Positions 7,849-14,000 of a stretch of DNA of 15,246 bases are shown here, piece after piece. The notes beneath the pieces are model-generated. The model ran no database searches, was not told the DNA's origin, and worked only from the letters and a program-made list of their open reading frames with translations. The stretch is from positions 1-15,246 of the forward strand of contig DASQVO010000223.1 in NCBI GenBank assembly GCA_035640715.1, written 5' to 3'. The number at the start of each line of letters is the position of its first letter. The stretch's first letter is position 1. A program made the position numbers and the translations under genes. This DNA is from DASQVO01 sp035640715 (lineage in GTDB: Bacteria; Actinomycetota; Actinomycetes; Streptosporangiales; Streptosporangiaceae).

Positions 7849-9452
7849 TCGGCTCTGTGAGCTCGACGAGCCACGCCGGCGTCCTGGCGGCATCGGGCAT
7901 CGCCGCGCCGCACATCGAGTACAGCCAGCTCGCGCCAATGCTCATCGTCTTCGGCGCAGCCTTGGCGGGCGTGCTGGTGGAGGCGTTCCTGCCGCGGCGT
8001 GCGCGCCGCGCCGCGCACCTGGTGCTGTCCTTCGGCGGCCTCGCCGCGGCCTTCATCCTCACCATCGTGATCGCCGCGTCCAGCAGCATCTTCCACGGCG
8101 GTAGCCCAGGCCACATCGCGGCCATGGGGGCCGTGGCCGTGGACCGGCCAACCCTGTTCATCCAGGGCACGATCCTCGTGCTCGCCTTCGTCAGCGTGCT
8201 GATCATCGCCGACACCTCCCATGGCCTCAGCCCGTTCGTCGCACAGGCGGCGGCGGTCCCGGGCAGCGCGGAGGAACGCGAGGGCCTGATCAGGGGCATC
8301 GGCCACACCGAGATCTACCCGCTCACCCTGTTCGCCGTCGGCGGCATGCTGCTGTTCCCCGCGTCCAACGACCTGCTCACCATGTTCGTCGCGCTCGAGG
8401 TGCTGTCCCTGCCGCTGTACCTGCTGTGCGGGCTGGCCAGGCGCCGCCGTCTCCTGTCGCAGGAAGCGGCGATGAAGTACTTCCTGCTCGGGGCCTTCTC
8501 CTCCGCGTTCTTCCTCTTCGGCATCGCCCTGCTGTACGGTTTCGCGGGCTCGGTGAGCCTATCCGCGATCGCCTCGGCCGGCTCCACCAACACGGGCAGC
8601 GAGAACCTGCTGCTGGGCGGGATGGCGCTGCTCGGCTTGGGGCTGCTGTTCAAGATCGGGGCCGTGCCGTTCCACAGCTGGAAACCCGACGTCTACCAGG
8701 GCGCGCCCACGCCAGTCACCGCCCTGATGGCCTCCTGCGTCGTGGTCTCCGCCTTCGGCGCGCTGCTCCGGGTGTTCTACGTGGCGTTCGGCACCATGAC
8801 CTGGGACTGGCGGCCGGTCATGTGGGGCGTGGCCATCCTCACCATGGTCGTCGGCGCGATCATCGCCATCACCCAGACCGACATGAAGCGGCTGCTGGCC
8901 TACTCCTCCATCGCGCACGCCGGCTTCATCCTCACCGGCGTCATCGCGGCGACCCAGGTGGGCCTGTCCAGCTGCCTGTTCTACCTGGCCACCTACGGAT
9001 TCACCACGATCGGGGCGTTCGCGCTGATCACCCTGGTGCGCGATCCCAGCGGCGAGGCAGACCACCTGTCCAGGTGGGCCGGGCTCGGCAAGCAGTCACC
9101 GCTGGTCGCGGGCACGTTCGCGTTCTTCCTCCTCGGATTCGCCGGCATACCGCTGACCAGTGGATTCACCGGGAAATTCGCCGTGTTCCAGGCGGCTATC
9201 GCCGGCGGCGCGCTGCCGCTGGTGATCATCGGCGTCCTGTCCAGCGCGATCGCGGCGTTCTTCTATGTCCGGGTGATCGTGCTGATGTTCTTCAGCAACC
9301 CGGTTCCGGACGGGCCGGCCGTCGTGGTACCGAGCCTGTTCACGGGCACCGCAGTGGCAGTCGGGGCCGCCGCGACGCTGGTCCTGGGCGTCATGCCGGG
9401 ACCGGTACTCAGCCTGGCGAACCATGCCGCCAGCCACCTCTTCGTCCACTGA
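7845..9452 (+). CDS. nuoN: NADH-quinone oxidoreductase subunit N
   Basis: This is the proximal antiporter-like proton-pumping subunit and the last nuo gene of the operon. The protein has 535 residues. GTG 7845 overlaps the nuoM stop and has AAGGGA (7830-7835) about nine bases upstream; a second GTG at 7857 is possible. Family motifs are MFVALEVLSLPLYLLCGLAR with the membrane glutamate, LLFKIGAVPFHSWKPDVYQG followed by APTPVTALMA, and TQTDMKRLLAYSSIAHAGFI. The N-terminus has an extra ~25 polar residues before the first helix. Upstream extension of the same open frame is a shadow of nuoM. A 194-nt non-coding gap follows, so the operon may end here. Confidence 0.97.
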   Translation: MIGSVSSTSHAGVLAASGIAAPHIEYSQLAPMLIVFGAALAGVLVEAFLPRRARRAAHLVLSFGGLAAAFILTIVIAASSSIFHGGSPGHIAAMGAVAVDRPTLFIQGTILVLAFVSVLIIADTSHGLSPFVAQAAAVPGSAEEREGLIRGIGHTEIYPLTLFAVGGMLLFPASNDLLTMFVALEVLSLPLYLLCGLARRRRLLSQEAAMKYFLLGAFSSAFFLFGIALLYGFAGSVSLSAIASAGSTNTGSENLLLGGMALLGLGLLFKIGAVPFHSWKPDVYQGAPTPVTALMASCVVVSAFGALLRVFYVAFGTMTWDWRPVMWGVAILTMVVGAIIAITQTDMKRLLAYSSIAHAGFILTGVIAATQVGLSSCLFYLATYGFTTIGAFALITLVRDPSGEADHLSRWAGLGKQSPLVAGTFAFFLLGFAGIPLTSGFTGKFAVFQAAIAGGALPLVIIGVLSSAIAAFFYVRVIVLMFFSNPVPDGPAVVVPSLFTGTAVAVGAAATLVLGVMPGPVLSLANHAASHLFVH

Positions 9453-9468
9453 CGCGGCAGCGGCCTGC

Positions 9469-9490
9469 CACCCGCCCCGGCCCGCGGGTG
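9469..9490 (+). terminator. possible GC-rich hairpin after nuoN
   Basis: Seventeen bases after the nuoN stop, CACCCGC (9469-9475) and GCGGGTG (9484-9490) can pair around an 8-nt loop. There is no T-run behind it. GC-rich stems without a U-tract have been proposed as terminators in actinobacteria, so this could end the nuo transcript, but in DNA this rich in G+C such a stem can also arise by chance. The rest of 9453-9646 shows no gene; a promoter for the next gene is expected there but no convincing -35/-10 pair stands out. Confidence 0.3.
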
Positions 9491-9646
9491 CCGGCCTGCG
9501 GGTGTTGGCGGCGGCTATAACGGGCATACTCGGGAATCCCGGAGCTGCGCCAGTCCTGGCCAGGCCTGTGTCATCGGCCTGCGGGGAACAGCCGATACTG
9601 GCAGCAGCGCCCGCGCCTGGGGCGGGACCGAGAACTTGGAGCCTGC

Positions 9647-10642
9647 GTGATCACTGCCGTACCAGTCGACTTCCCTGACACCGCTGTTAAAGCGGACGTG
9701 CTTGAGGGCCTGGCCCTCGTGGAGTCCGAGATGCGCGAGGCGACGCGAGCGGGGGAGTCGCTGCTCACCGAGGCGTCTTTGCACCTGGTCGAGGCCGGCG
9801 GCAAGCGTTTCCGCGCGATGCTCGTCCTGCTCGCCGGGCAGTTCGGCAATCCGCGCGACCCCCGCATCGTGTCCGCCGCGGCCGCCATCGAGCTCACCCA
9901 TCTGGCGACGCTCTTCCACGACGATGTGATGGACGAGGCAGCGATGCGGCGCGGCCATCCATCGGCCAATTCACGCTGGGACAATACGATCGCAATCCTG
10001 ACCGGGGATTTCCTCTTCGCTCGTGCCTCACAGATACTGGCCGAGCTCGGCACTGAGGCGATCAGGATCCAGACGGATACCTTCGCCCGCCTGGTCAGCG
10101 GTCAGGTGGCCGAGACCGTAGGCCCGCAGCCCGGTGAAGATCCGCTGGATCACTACTGGCGGGTGGTGACGGAGAAGACCGGCTCCCTCATCGCCACGTC
10201 AGGCAGGTTCGGGGCTATGTTCGCCGAGGCGCCGCCCGACGTCATCGCGCACATCGAGCCGGCCTGTGAGGCACTCGGCGTCGCCTTCCAGATCTCCGAC
10301 GACATCCTCGACATCGCCAGCGAATCGGGACAATCCGGCAAGACGCCAGGAACCGATCTCCGTGAGGGCGTCCGTTCCCTTCCCGTCCTGCACGCGATGC
10401 GATCCGCCGATCCGGCCGATGAAAGGCTGCATGAGCTGCTGGCCCGGGGGCCGCTGACGGATAAGGCGGCGCACGCGGAAGCACTGACCTTGCTGCGAGA
10501 TCACCGAGGGATGGAAGCGGCCCGCGCTGACCTGATCCGGTGGTCGGAGCGGGCGCGGGAGCAGATCCTCGCGCTGCCGCCCGTATGGGTCCGGACCGCG
10601 TTCGAGAAATTGTGCGACTACGTGGTCGAGCGTACCGCCTGA
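9647..10642 (+). CDS. polyprenyl diphosphate synthase (trans-isoprenyl, long-chain; probable menaquinone side-chain enzyme)
   Basis: This enzyme adds isopentenyl diphosphate units head-to-tail onto an allylic primer to make a long polyprenyl diphosphate. The predicted protein has 331 residues from GTG 9647, preceded by a GGAG (9637-9640). Family motifs are GGKRFRAM (about 51-58), the first aspartate-rich motif HDDVMDEAAMRRG (Asp92, 93, 96) and the second QISDDILDIA (Asp218, 219, 222), followed by GKTPGTDLREG. The large bulky-free region before the first DDxxD fits long-chain rather than farnesyl products, but chain length cannot be settled by eye. Placement right after nuo suggests it supplies menaquinone side chains (HepT/GrcC-like), because menaquinone is the substrate of actinobacterial complex I. 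That role is inference. Confidence 0.92.
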   Translation: MITAVPVDFPDTAVKADVLEGLALVESEMREATRAGESLLTEASLHLVEAGGKRFRAMLVLLAGQFGNPRDPRIVSAAAAIELTHLATLFHDDVMDEAAMRRGHPSANSRWDNTIAILTGDFLFARASQILAELGTEAIRIQTDTFARLVSGQVAETVGPQPGEDPLDHYWRVVTEKTGSLIATSGRFGAMFAEAPPDVIAHIEPACEALGVAFQISDDILDIASESGQSGKTPGTDLREGVRSLPVLHAMRSADPADERLHELLARGPLTDKAAHAEALTLLRDHRGMEAARADLIRWSERAREQILALPPVWVRTAFEKLCDYVVERTA

Positions 10643-10656
10643 GGAAGCTTCGGCCC

Positions 10657-10681
10657 GCTCACGCTGTTCCAGTGGGTGAGC
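10657..10681 (+). terminator. weak hairpin between the prenyl synthase and msrA
   Basis: In the 61-nt gap, GCTCAC (10657-10662) pairs with GTGAGC (10676-10681) around a 13-nt loop, with no T-run. It may be a weak terminator or attenuator, or chance. The msrA ribosome site follows directly. Confidence 0.2.
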
Positions 10682-10703
10682 ACGGCACGGTGAGGAGGAC
10701 GCC

Positions 10704-11363
10704 ATGGGGCTGTTCGGATGGCACGCGACGCAGATGGTGGAGCCCAGCAAGGCACTGCCGGGGCGCGCGGAACCCATGCCCGTGCCCGAGCGGCACACTG
10801 TCCTGGGTACGCCGCTGGCACCGCCGTATCCAGCCGGAACGCAGGTCGCGGAGTTTGCGCTCGGCTGCTTCTGGGGCGAGGAGCGGAAGTTCTGGCAGAC
10901 GCCGGGGGTGGTATCCACGTCGGTGGGATACGAGGGCGGCTACACCCCGAACCCGACCTATGAAGAGGTCTGCACCGGGCTGACCGGGCATGCCGAGACT
11001 GTCCGGGTGGTGTTCGACCCGGCCAAGGTCTCCTACCGCGAGCTGCTGAAGGTGTTCTGGGAATCGCACGACCCGACCCAGGGCATGCGGCAGGGGAACG
11101 ATATCGGCACCCAGTACCGCTCGGTGATCTTCTACCACTCGCCGGAGCAGCGGGCCGCCGCGGAGGAGTCCCGCGCCGCCTACTCCAAGCGGCTCGCCGA
11201 GGCCGGCTACGGCCCGGTGACCACGGAGATCGTCCCGGCCGGTGAGTTCTATTTCGCCGAGGACTACCACCAGCAGTACCTGGACAAGAACCCCCACGGC
11301 TACTGCGGTGCCGGCGGCACCGGTGTGGCCTGCCCGGTCGGGCTACCTGTGGATACGGAGTAA
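10704..11363 (+). CDS. msrA: peptide-methionine (S)-S-oxide reductase with replaced C-terminus
   Basis: MsrA reduces the S-epimer of methionine sulfoxide, free or in proteins, repairing oxidative damage in the cytosol. The protein has 219 residues. ATG 10704 follows GAGGAGG (10692-10698), five bases away. The catalytic motif GCFWGEE places the active cysteine at residue 55, and resolving cysteines lie in HGYCGAGGTGVACPVG (Cys201 and Cys210). Substrate-pocket segments such as HDPTQGMRQGNDIGTQYRS are intact, so the enzyme is probably functional. The first ~45 residues before the fold are a leader common in the longer MsrA type. The end is odd: 74 bp of its 3' part (11268-11341) recur at 15121-15194, where the frame continues to a different tail (GVVKASD instead of GLPVDTE). 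The last six codons here therefore seem to come from inserted DNA. Confidence 0.95.
   Translation: MGLFGWHATQMVEPSKALPGRAEPMPVPERHTVLGTPLAPPYPAGTQVAEFALGCFWGEERKFWQTPGVVSTSVGYEGGYTPNPTYEEVCTGLTGHAETVRVVFDPAKVSYRELLKVFWESHDPTQGMRQGNDIGTQYRSVIFYHSPEQRAAAEESRAAYSKRLAEAGYGPVTTEIVPAGEFYFAEDYHQQYLDKNPHGYCGAGGTGVACPVGLPVDTE
11268..11341 (+). repeat. 74-bp perfect direct repeat, left copy, inside msrA
   Basis: These bases encode the msrA segment from HQQYLDKNPHGY to CPVG and match 15121-15194 base for base. The match ends at 11342 (g here, c in the other copy) and begins at 11268 (preceding base c here, g there). It marks the left border of the accessory segment. It could be an attachment-site core used by an integrase whose element restores the gene end, or the product of a duplication. 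Confidence 0.9.
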
Positions 11364-11404
11364 GTCAGGGTCTTCAGAGGGAGCCGACAAGGAACGAAGT
11401 CGGC

Positions 11405-11483
11405 GAGCGGCGGCCGGTCGAGGCGCTCCCTCGGCCATGAGCGGCGGCCGGTCGAGGCGCTCCCTCGGCCACGAGCGGCGGCC
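11405..11483 (+). repeat. 34-bp GC-rich tandem repeat, 2.3 copies
   Basis: Two units (11405-11438 and 11439-11472) are identical except for the last base, followed by the first 11 bases of a third (11473-11483). Each unit begins GAGCGGCGGCCGGTCGAGG and ends CTCCCTCGGCC plus A and T or C. Part of the unit (GCGGCCGGTCGAGG, then CCTCGGCC) is echoed once at 13817-13844 inside the same accessory segment. There are no spacers, so it is not CRISPR. Confidence 0.85.
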
Positions 11484-11527
11484 AGGTAGGCGGACTGCTC
11501 TGGGACACACCCGAAGCGGACCCAGGC

Positions 11528-11549
11528 CCAACACGCTTTCCAAGTCTGC
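11528..11549 (-). other. inverted copy of the tRNA-Ser attachment core
   Basis: Read on the minus strand these 22 bases are identical to 13133-13154. They contain CTTGGAAAGCGTGTTGG, the anticodon loop (GGA), its 3' stem and the start of the variable arm of a tRNA-Ser. The sequence on either side does not form a tRNA: no T-arm follows. Both copies share the same five bases (GCAGA) before the tRNA part, which a real anticodon stem would not have, so both appear to derive from an element-side attachment site rather than from a host tRNA gene. Confidence 0.65.
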
Positions 11550-11634
11550 GGGCGTGTGTTCGCCGAGGCCCGCGGCCGTACGTACCTGGGAGATCTCAAC
11601 CCGTGCCCTGCGGATATGCCTCAACGCTGGCGAA

Positions 11635-11681
11635 TGAGACTAAAACTGAGACTAGGGCGAGACCCCGGTTTAGTCTCAGTT
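11635..11681. repeat. TGAGACTA motif cluster with inverted repeat
   Basis: Two direct copies of TGAGACTA start at 11635 and 11647 (12 bp apart). The second is part of AACTGAGACTA (11644-11654), which is perfectly inverted by TAGTCTCAGTT (11671-11681) across 16 bp. The same word with longer flank (GCAACTGAGACTAA, 13886-13899) occurs once more, next to the integrase remnant. The layout resembles arm-type binding sites of a tyrosine integrase or operator sites of a regulator; which one cannot be told from sequence. Confidence 0.6.
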
Positions 11682-11988
11682 GCCCCGGCCACCGTCCCGG
11701 ATTCGTTCGGCTTGGCGGCTCATCGTTGCCGCCACCGCACGCCCACTCCGCGCGACCTTATACCTCAAGCCCGCGCTTTAGGTAACCGCATCACGCCGCA
11801 TCGTAAATCCATAACCAGCCGCCTTAAAAGAAGTGGCACGGCTTACATGGCCGCTGCTATGTTTAGTCCTGACTTGTCCAAGGTTGTCATCTGCACGGCT
11901 TCTCTACCATCCTGTGGAGAAATTTTCGCTTTGTTCCAGCCGTGGTGACGAGTGTTTCTGCCGGTATGAGCCGAAGGAAAGGAACCCC

Positions 11989-12885
11989 ATGAATTTGTTC
12001 AAGCGCGCTACCACGCGGGCGGCGCTCGGTGTCCTGGCAGCCGGGACGCTCGCCTTGGCCGCGCCGGCCGCTGCCCAGGCGGCCACCATCACCGGAGCGG
12101 GGACGTCAGTAACGTTCTCCGGTACCGGGGGTGACTACATCACTGGGGACCAGGCCTGGTCCTACGACCCGTCCAACTCCACTATCAGCGCCACGGTCTC
12201 ACCCGATGGCAATCACGTGTCGGTGGGCATCAACGGGGGGACCTTCTGGAACCTGGATTTCGCTGCGCCGCAGGGTCAGGCCCTGACCGCCGGGACGACC
12301 TACGACAACGCGGCACGGTACCCCTTCCAGACTTCGACCGAGCCGGGCTTGTCGCTGTACGGTGACGGGCGGGGCTGCAACACCGTGACCGGCTCCTTCA
12401 CCGTCAATAAGGCCGTTTTCGGGCCGCACGGCTGGATCCAGAGCTTCGACGCCACCTTCGTCCAGCATTGCGAGGGCAGCACGACTTCGCAAGCCACTGG
12501 CGAGATCGACATCGAGAACGGTCCGGCTCCGGCGGAACTGGCCGTGACTGTCGCCCCGGCCGCTACCTCCAGCGTGGACAAGATCAGCGGGCAGGCGACC
12601 ATCACCGGCACGGTGACGTGCAACGAGAACGCTACCGTCGGCCTGTCGGGCGCTCTCAACGAGACGCTCAACAAGAGCACGCTGGCGACGGGTAACTGGT
12701 CGGTCAGCGGCATCGCTTGCTCAACCACCCCCACTACCTGGACCGCGACCGTCAAGCCGACCGGCAACGTCCCATTCGCAAACGGGGAGGCCCAGGTCAG
12801 CGGCACCTACTCGTCAACTGACCCGGTCTACCAGGTCGGCACGAGCGGGACGTTCTCCCAGGACATCAAGCTCCAGAACAACTAG
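11989..12885 (+). CDS. secreted two-domain protein of unknown function
   Basis: The product has 298 residues. ATG 11989 follows a strong AAGGAAAGGA, and an in-frame upstream extension lacks coding character. Residues 1-32 form a Sec signal peptide: a basic start (MNLFKRATTR), a hydrophobic core and an AQA/A cleavage region. The mature part looks like two beta-rich units. Residues ~33-170 hold RYPFQ and GRGCNTVTGSFTVN, with Cys pairs such as GRGC and QHCEG. Residues ~175-298 form an Ig-like unit with VTCNEN and IACSTT, which may form a second disulfide. Proteins of this look are widespread as exported actinobacterial hypotheticals; I do not know their role. It is the only gene in the accessory segment that appears fully intact, with its own ribosome site and terminator. 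Confidence 0.85.
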   Translation: MNLFKRATTRAALGVLAAGTLALAAPAAAQAATITGAGTSVTFSGTGGDYITGDQAWSYDPSNSTISATVSPDGNHVSVGINGGTFWNLDFAAPQGQALTAGTTYDNAARYPFQTSTEPGLSLYGDGRGCNTVTGSFTVNKAVFGPHGWIQSFDATFVQHCEGSTTSQATGEIDIENGPAPAELAVTVAPAATSSVDKISGQATITGTVTCNENATVGLSGALNETLNKSTLATGNWSVSGIACSTTPTTWTATVKPTGNVPFANGEAQVSGTYSSTDPVYQVGTSGTFSQDIKLQNN

Positions 12886-12955
12886 CTTGACGCCGCAGGT
12901 ATCTGACAGCCCCACGGAAGTCACAAGCTTCCTGGCTCGCTGAACAGGAACGAGA

Positions 12956-12988
12956 AAAGGGCCAGCCCTATCCAACGGCTGGCCCTTT
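12956..12988 (+). terminator. terminator of the secreted-protein gene
   Basis: A perfect 12-bp stem, AAAGGGCCAGCC (12956-12967) with GGCTGGCCCTTT (12977-12988), closes a 9-nt loop 70 bases after the stop. A short T-containing stretch (CTTTCTGG) serves as tail. Its right arm and following bases resemble the minus-strand terminator at 13919-13949 (shared CGGCTGGC and TGGCGTC). Confidence 0.8.
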
Positions 12989-13474
12989 CTGGCGTCCGCT
13001 CTCACCCTTTTACTGCGGCTTAGGCTGTACGACACCGTCGGTGAAGATCCCGCTGCCAGCCTCGGTCGGCCCGCACCCGGCAGCGCGGCACCGCAGGTCA
13101 GGACGGTACCGACCCATCGTGAACGGCAGTAAGCAGACTTGGAAAGCGTGTTGGTGGCAACGCCTCGCGAGTTCGAATCTCGCATCCTCCGCTAGTGCTC
13201 ACTAGGCAAGACGCGGTAAGTCTCCTGGCACCGGAGCATTGGGGAAACGTCGCTGCTCTCAGTTGGGACCACGACGGCCGTTCCCGACATCGCCGCCAGA
13301 CCGAGCTGGGCTAGGCGAGTGGCGAGAGGGCATTACGGGAGAGCCCAGGGGGTGGCCTGTGGAAGCATGGCGGGCAGCGCAGGAGCTGCGGAAGCTTCGT
13401 GCTGAGGCTGACGCGCTCTTTGCTGGCGGGTGTGTGCGGTTCGCTATCGCCGGCCGCATCGTCCTGGGCCGGAC
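12989..13474. other. non-coding stretch around the tRNA-Ser relic
   Basis: Apart from the tRNA-Ser 3' half (13138-13191) no gene is supported here. Open frames on both strands either run antisense through the tRNA relic or continue past the recognisable end of the integrase remnant without motifs. The integrase frame stays open down to 13259, but those residues are Arg/Ser/Pro-rich and look untranslated or degenerate. Confidence 0.5.
13138..13191 (+). pseudogene. tRNA-Ser(GGA) 3' half, attachment-site remnant
   Basis: The sequence from CTTGGAAAGCGTG to the discriminator base matches the 3' half of an actinobacterial class II tRNA-Ser: anticodon loop with GGA, 3' anticodon stem GCGTG, a long variable arm, a perfect T-stem (GCGAG/CTCGC) with loop TTCGAAT, and the 3' acceptor strand ATCCTCC plus G. 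The 5' half is absent: the bases before (GCAGA) cannot pair with GCGTG and no GGAGGAT lies upstream. Crossover in the anticodon loop with the 3' half carried along is how many tyrosine integrases use tRNA genes, so this is best read as an attP/attR-type site. It is not a working tRNA. Confidence 0.75.
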
Positions 13475-13800
13475 TGGCTTGGTGGCTTCGAAGATTCGGC
13501 GCTTGGCTTCATCCTGCTGACCGGCGATGCACTTGGCGTAGATCCCTAGCAACACGTCCGTGGTGTGGCCTGCCCACTCGGTGACCTGGGCGGGTGCCAC
13601 CCGGCGTTGAGCCAGGTAGACACGGCGGCGTGCCGGAGGTCGTACGGTCACCGGACGATCAGGGATTCGGCCTCGGCGTCGGTGAACGCCTCGGCGCGGG
13701 CCTTGTGGAAGACGGCGAGGTAAGCCCGGTCGGTGACGATTCCCCACGCGGCAGGGTGAAGATGCATCGGTTTGGGCTGGTGCCGCTCGACGACCCGGAG
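13475..13800 (-). pseudogene. tyrosine recombinase (phage-type integrase), decayed C-terminal part
   Basis: Minus-strand reading gives the catalytic end of an integrase: AAWGIVTDRAYLAVFHKARA, then a box II-type motif PYDLRHAAVSTWLNAG, then QVTEWAGHTTDVLLGIYAKC with the catalytic histidine and the nucleophile tyrosine (codon 13540-13538). Three defects are visible: an in-frame TGA at 13650-13648 just before PYDLRH (a single C-to-T change from an Arg codon would explain it), a one-base loss near 13600 that shifts the frame between LNAG and the V-A-P-A-Q segment, and loss of the N-terminal half, where repeats (13777-13862) now lie. It cannot make an active enzyme. It probably served an element that used the nearby tRNA-Ser sites. 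Confidence 0.85.
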
Positions 13801-13862
13801 CGGCCCTCGACGACCCGCGGCCGGTCGAGGTCGAGCCTCGGCCCCTGGTGCCGCTCGACGAC
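13777..13862 (-). repeat. 18-bp direct repeats at the broken integrase 5' side
   Basis: CTGGTGCCGCTCGACGAC occurs at 13777-13794 and again at 13845-13862 (68 bp apart), with a partial third copy of CTCGACGAC between them at 13806-13814. The second copy overlaps a hairpin (13857-13880) with arms GACGAC-GCGC and GCGC-GTCGTC. The repeats may reflect the recombination that removed the integrase N-terminal half. Confidence 0.6.
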
Positions 13863-13885
13863 GGCGCTACGCGCGTCGTCTCGCT

Positions 13886-13899
13886 GCAACTGAGACTAA
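13886..13899 (+). repeat. distal copy of the TGAGACTA motif
   Basis: GCAACTGAGACTAA here is the exact reverse complement of 11672-11685 in the motif cluster 2.2 kb upstream. It lies between the integrase remnant and the inverted tRNA-Ser end, the position expected for an arm-type site of an integration module. Confidence 0.5.
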
Positions 13900-13918
13900 T
13901 ACGGAGATCAGACGCCAA

Positions 13919-13956
13919 GAGAGCCAGCCGCATGACGCGACTGGCTCTCACGTTTT
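13919..13956. terminator. rho-independent terminator next to the inverted tRNA-Ser end
   Basis: GAGAGCCAG (13919-13927) pairs perfectly with CTGGCTCTC (13941-13949) around 13 nt, and a TTTT (13953-13956) follows on the + strand. On the minus strand it lies about 20 bases behind the tRNA-Ser 3' end (14000-13971), the normal place for a tRNA terminator, and there resembles the hairpin at 12956-12988. It may act in either direction. Confidence 0.65.
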
Positions 13957-13970
13957 CCCTGTTAGGGGTG

Positions 13971-14000
13971 GCGGAGGATGCGAGATGCGAACTCGCGAGC
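13971..14000 (-). pseudogene. second tRNA-Ser 3' end (T-arm and acceptor), inverted
   Basis: On the minus strand 28 of 30 bases match 13162-13191: T-stem, T-loop and acceptor 3' strand of the same tRNA-Ser. The T-loop reads TTCGCAT instead of TTCGAAT, changing the invariant A58 to C, so even a restored tRNA would be defective. Upstream (towards 14040) the tRNA sequence stops and the unknown ORF begins. A terminator follows downstream on the minus strand. It looks like the host side of an older integration event. Confidence 0.65.

Larger units (their letters stand above)
11364..11988. other. 625-nt stretch without a supported gene, holding repeats and an attachment-site relic
   Basis: Between the msrA stop and the secreted-protein gene I see no convincing coding region; open frames on both strands show no recognisable motif and cross the repeats. 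It contains the 34-bp tandem repeats (11405-11483), the inverted tRNA-Ser anticodon relic (11528-11549) and the TGAGACTA cluster (11635-11681). From about 11700 the base composition becomes less G+C-rich. A weak promoter-like pair, TTGTCA (11884-11889) and TACCAT (11905-11910) spaced by 15 bp, lies upstream of the next gene, but I would not rely on it. Confidence 0.6.

Noticed and set aside
6175..7938. 587-aa minus-strand ORF opposite nuoM, and similar long ones opposite nuoL, nuoH and nuoN
   Set aside because: Arg/Gln/Asp/His-rich translations with no motifs, lying exactly antisense to well-supported genes; typical of GC-rich codon structure.
11405..11483. CRISPR array
   Set aside because: The 34-bp units abut without spacers and only 2.3 copies exist.
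11242..11637. 131-aa + strand ORF after msrA
   Set aside because: It is a frame-shifted reading of the msrA end, tandem repeats and the tRNA relic, with no conserved content.
11884..11910. Sigma-70-type promoter TTGTCA-15-TACCAT for the secreted-protein gene
   Set aside because: Spacing is short and the -10 match is poor; too weak to list as a feature.
12814..13185. Minus-strand 123-aa ORF beginning MRDSNSRGVATNTLSK
   Set aside because: Its N-terminus is the antisense of the tRNA-Ser 3' half, a well-known source of false genes, and the rest is antisense to the terminator and the secreted-protein end.
13131..13195. A complete tRNA-Ser gene
   Set aside because: The 5' acceptor strand, D-arm and 5' anticodon stem are missing; the bases upstream cannot pair, so only the 3' half is present.
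13239..13520. 93-aa + strand ORF opposite the integrase end
   Set aside because: Antisense to recognisable integrase sequence in its second half and without motifs or a ribosome site.
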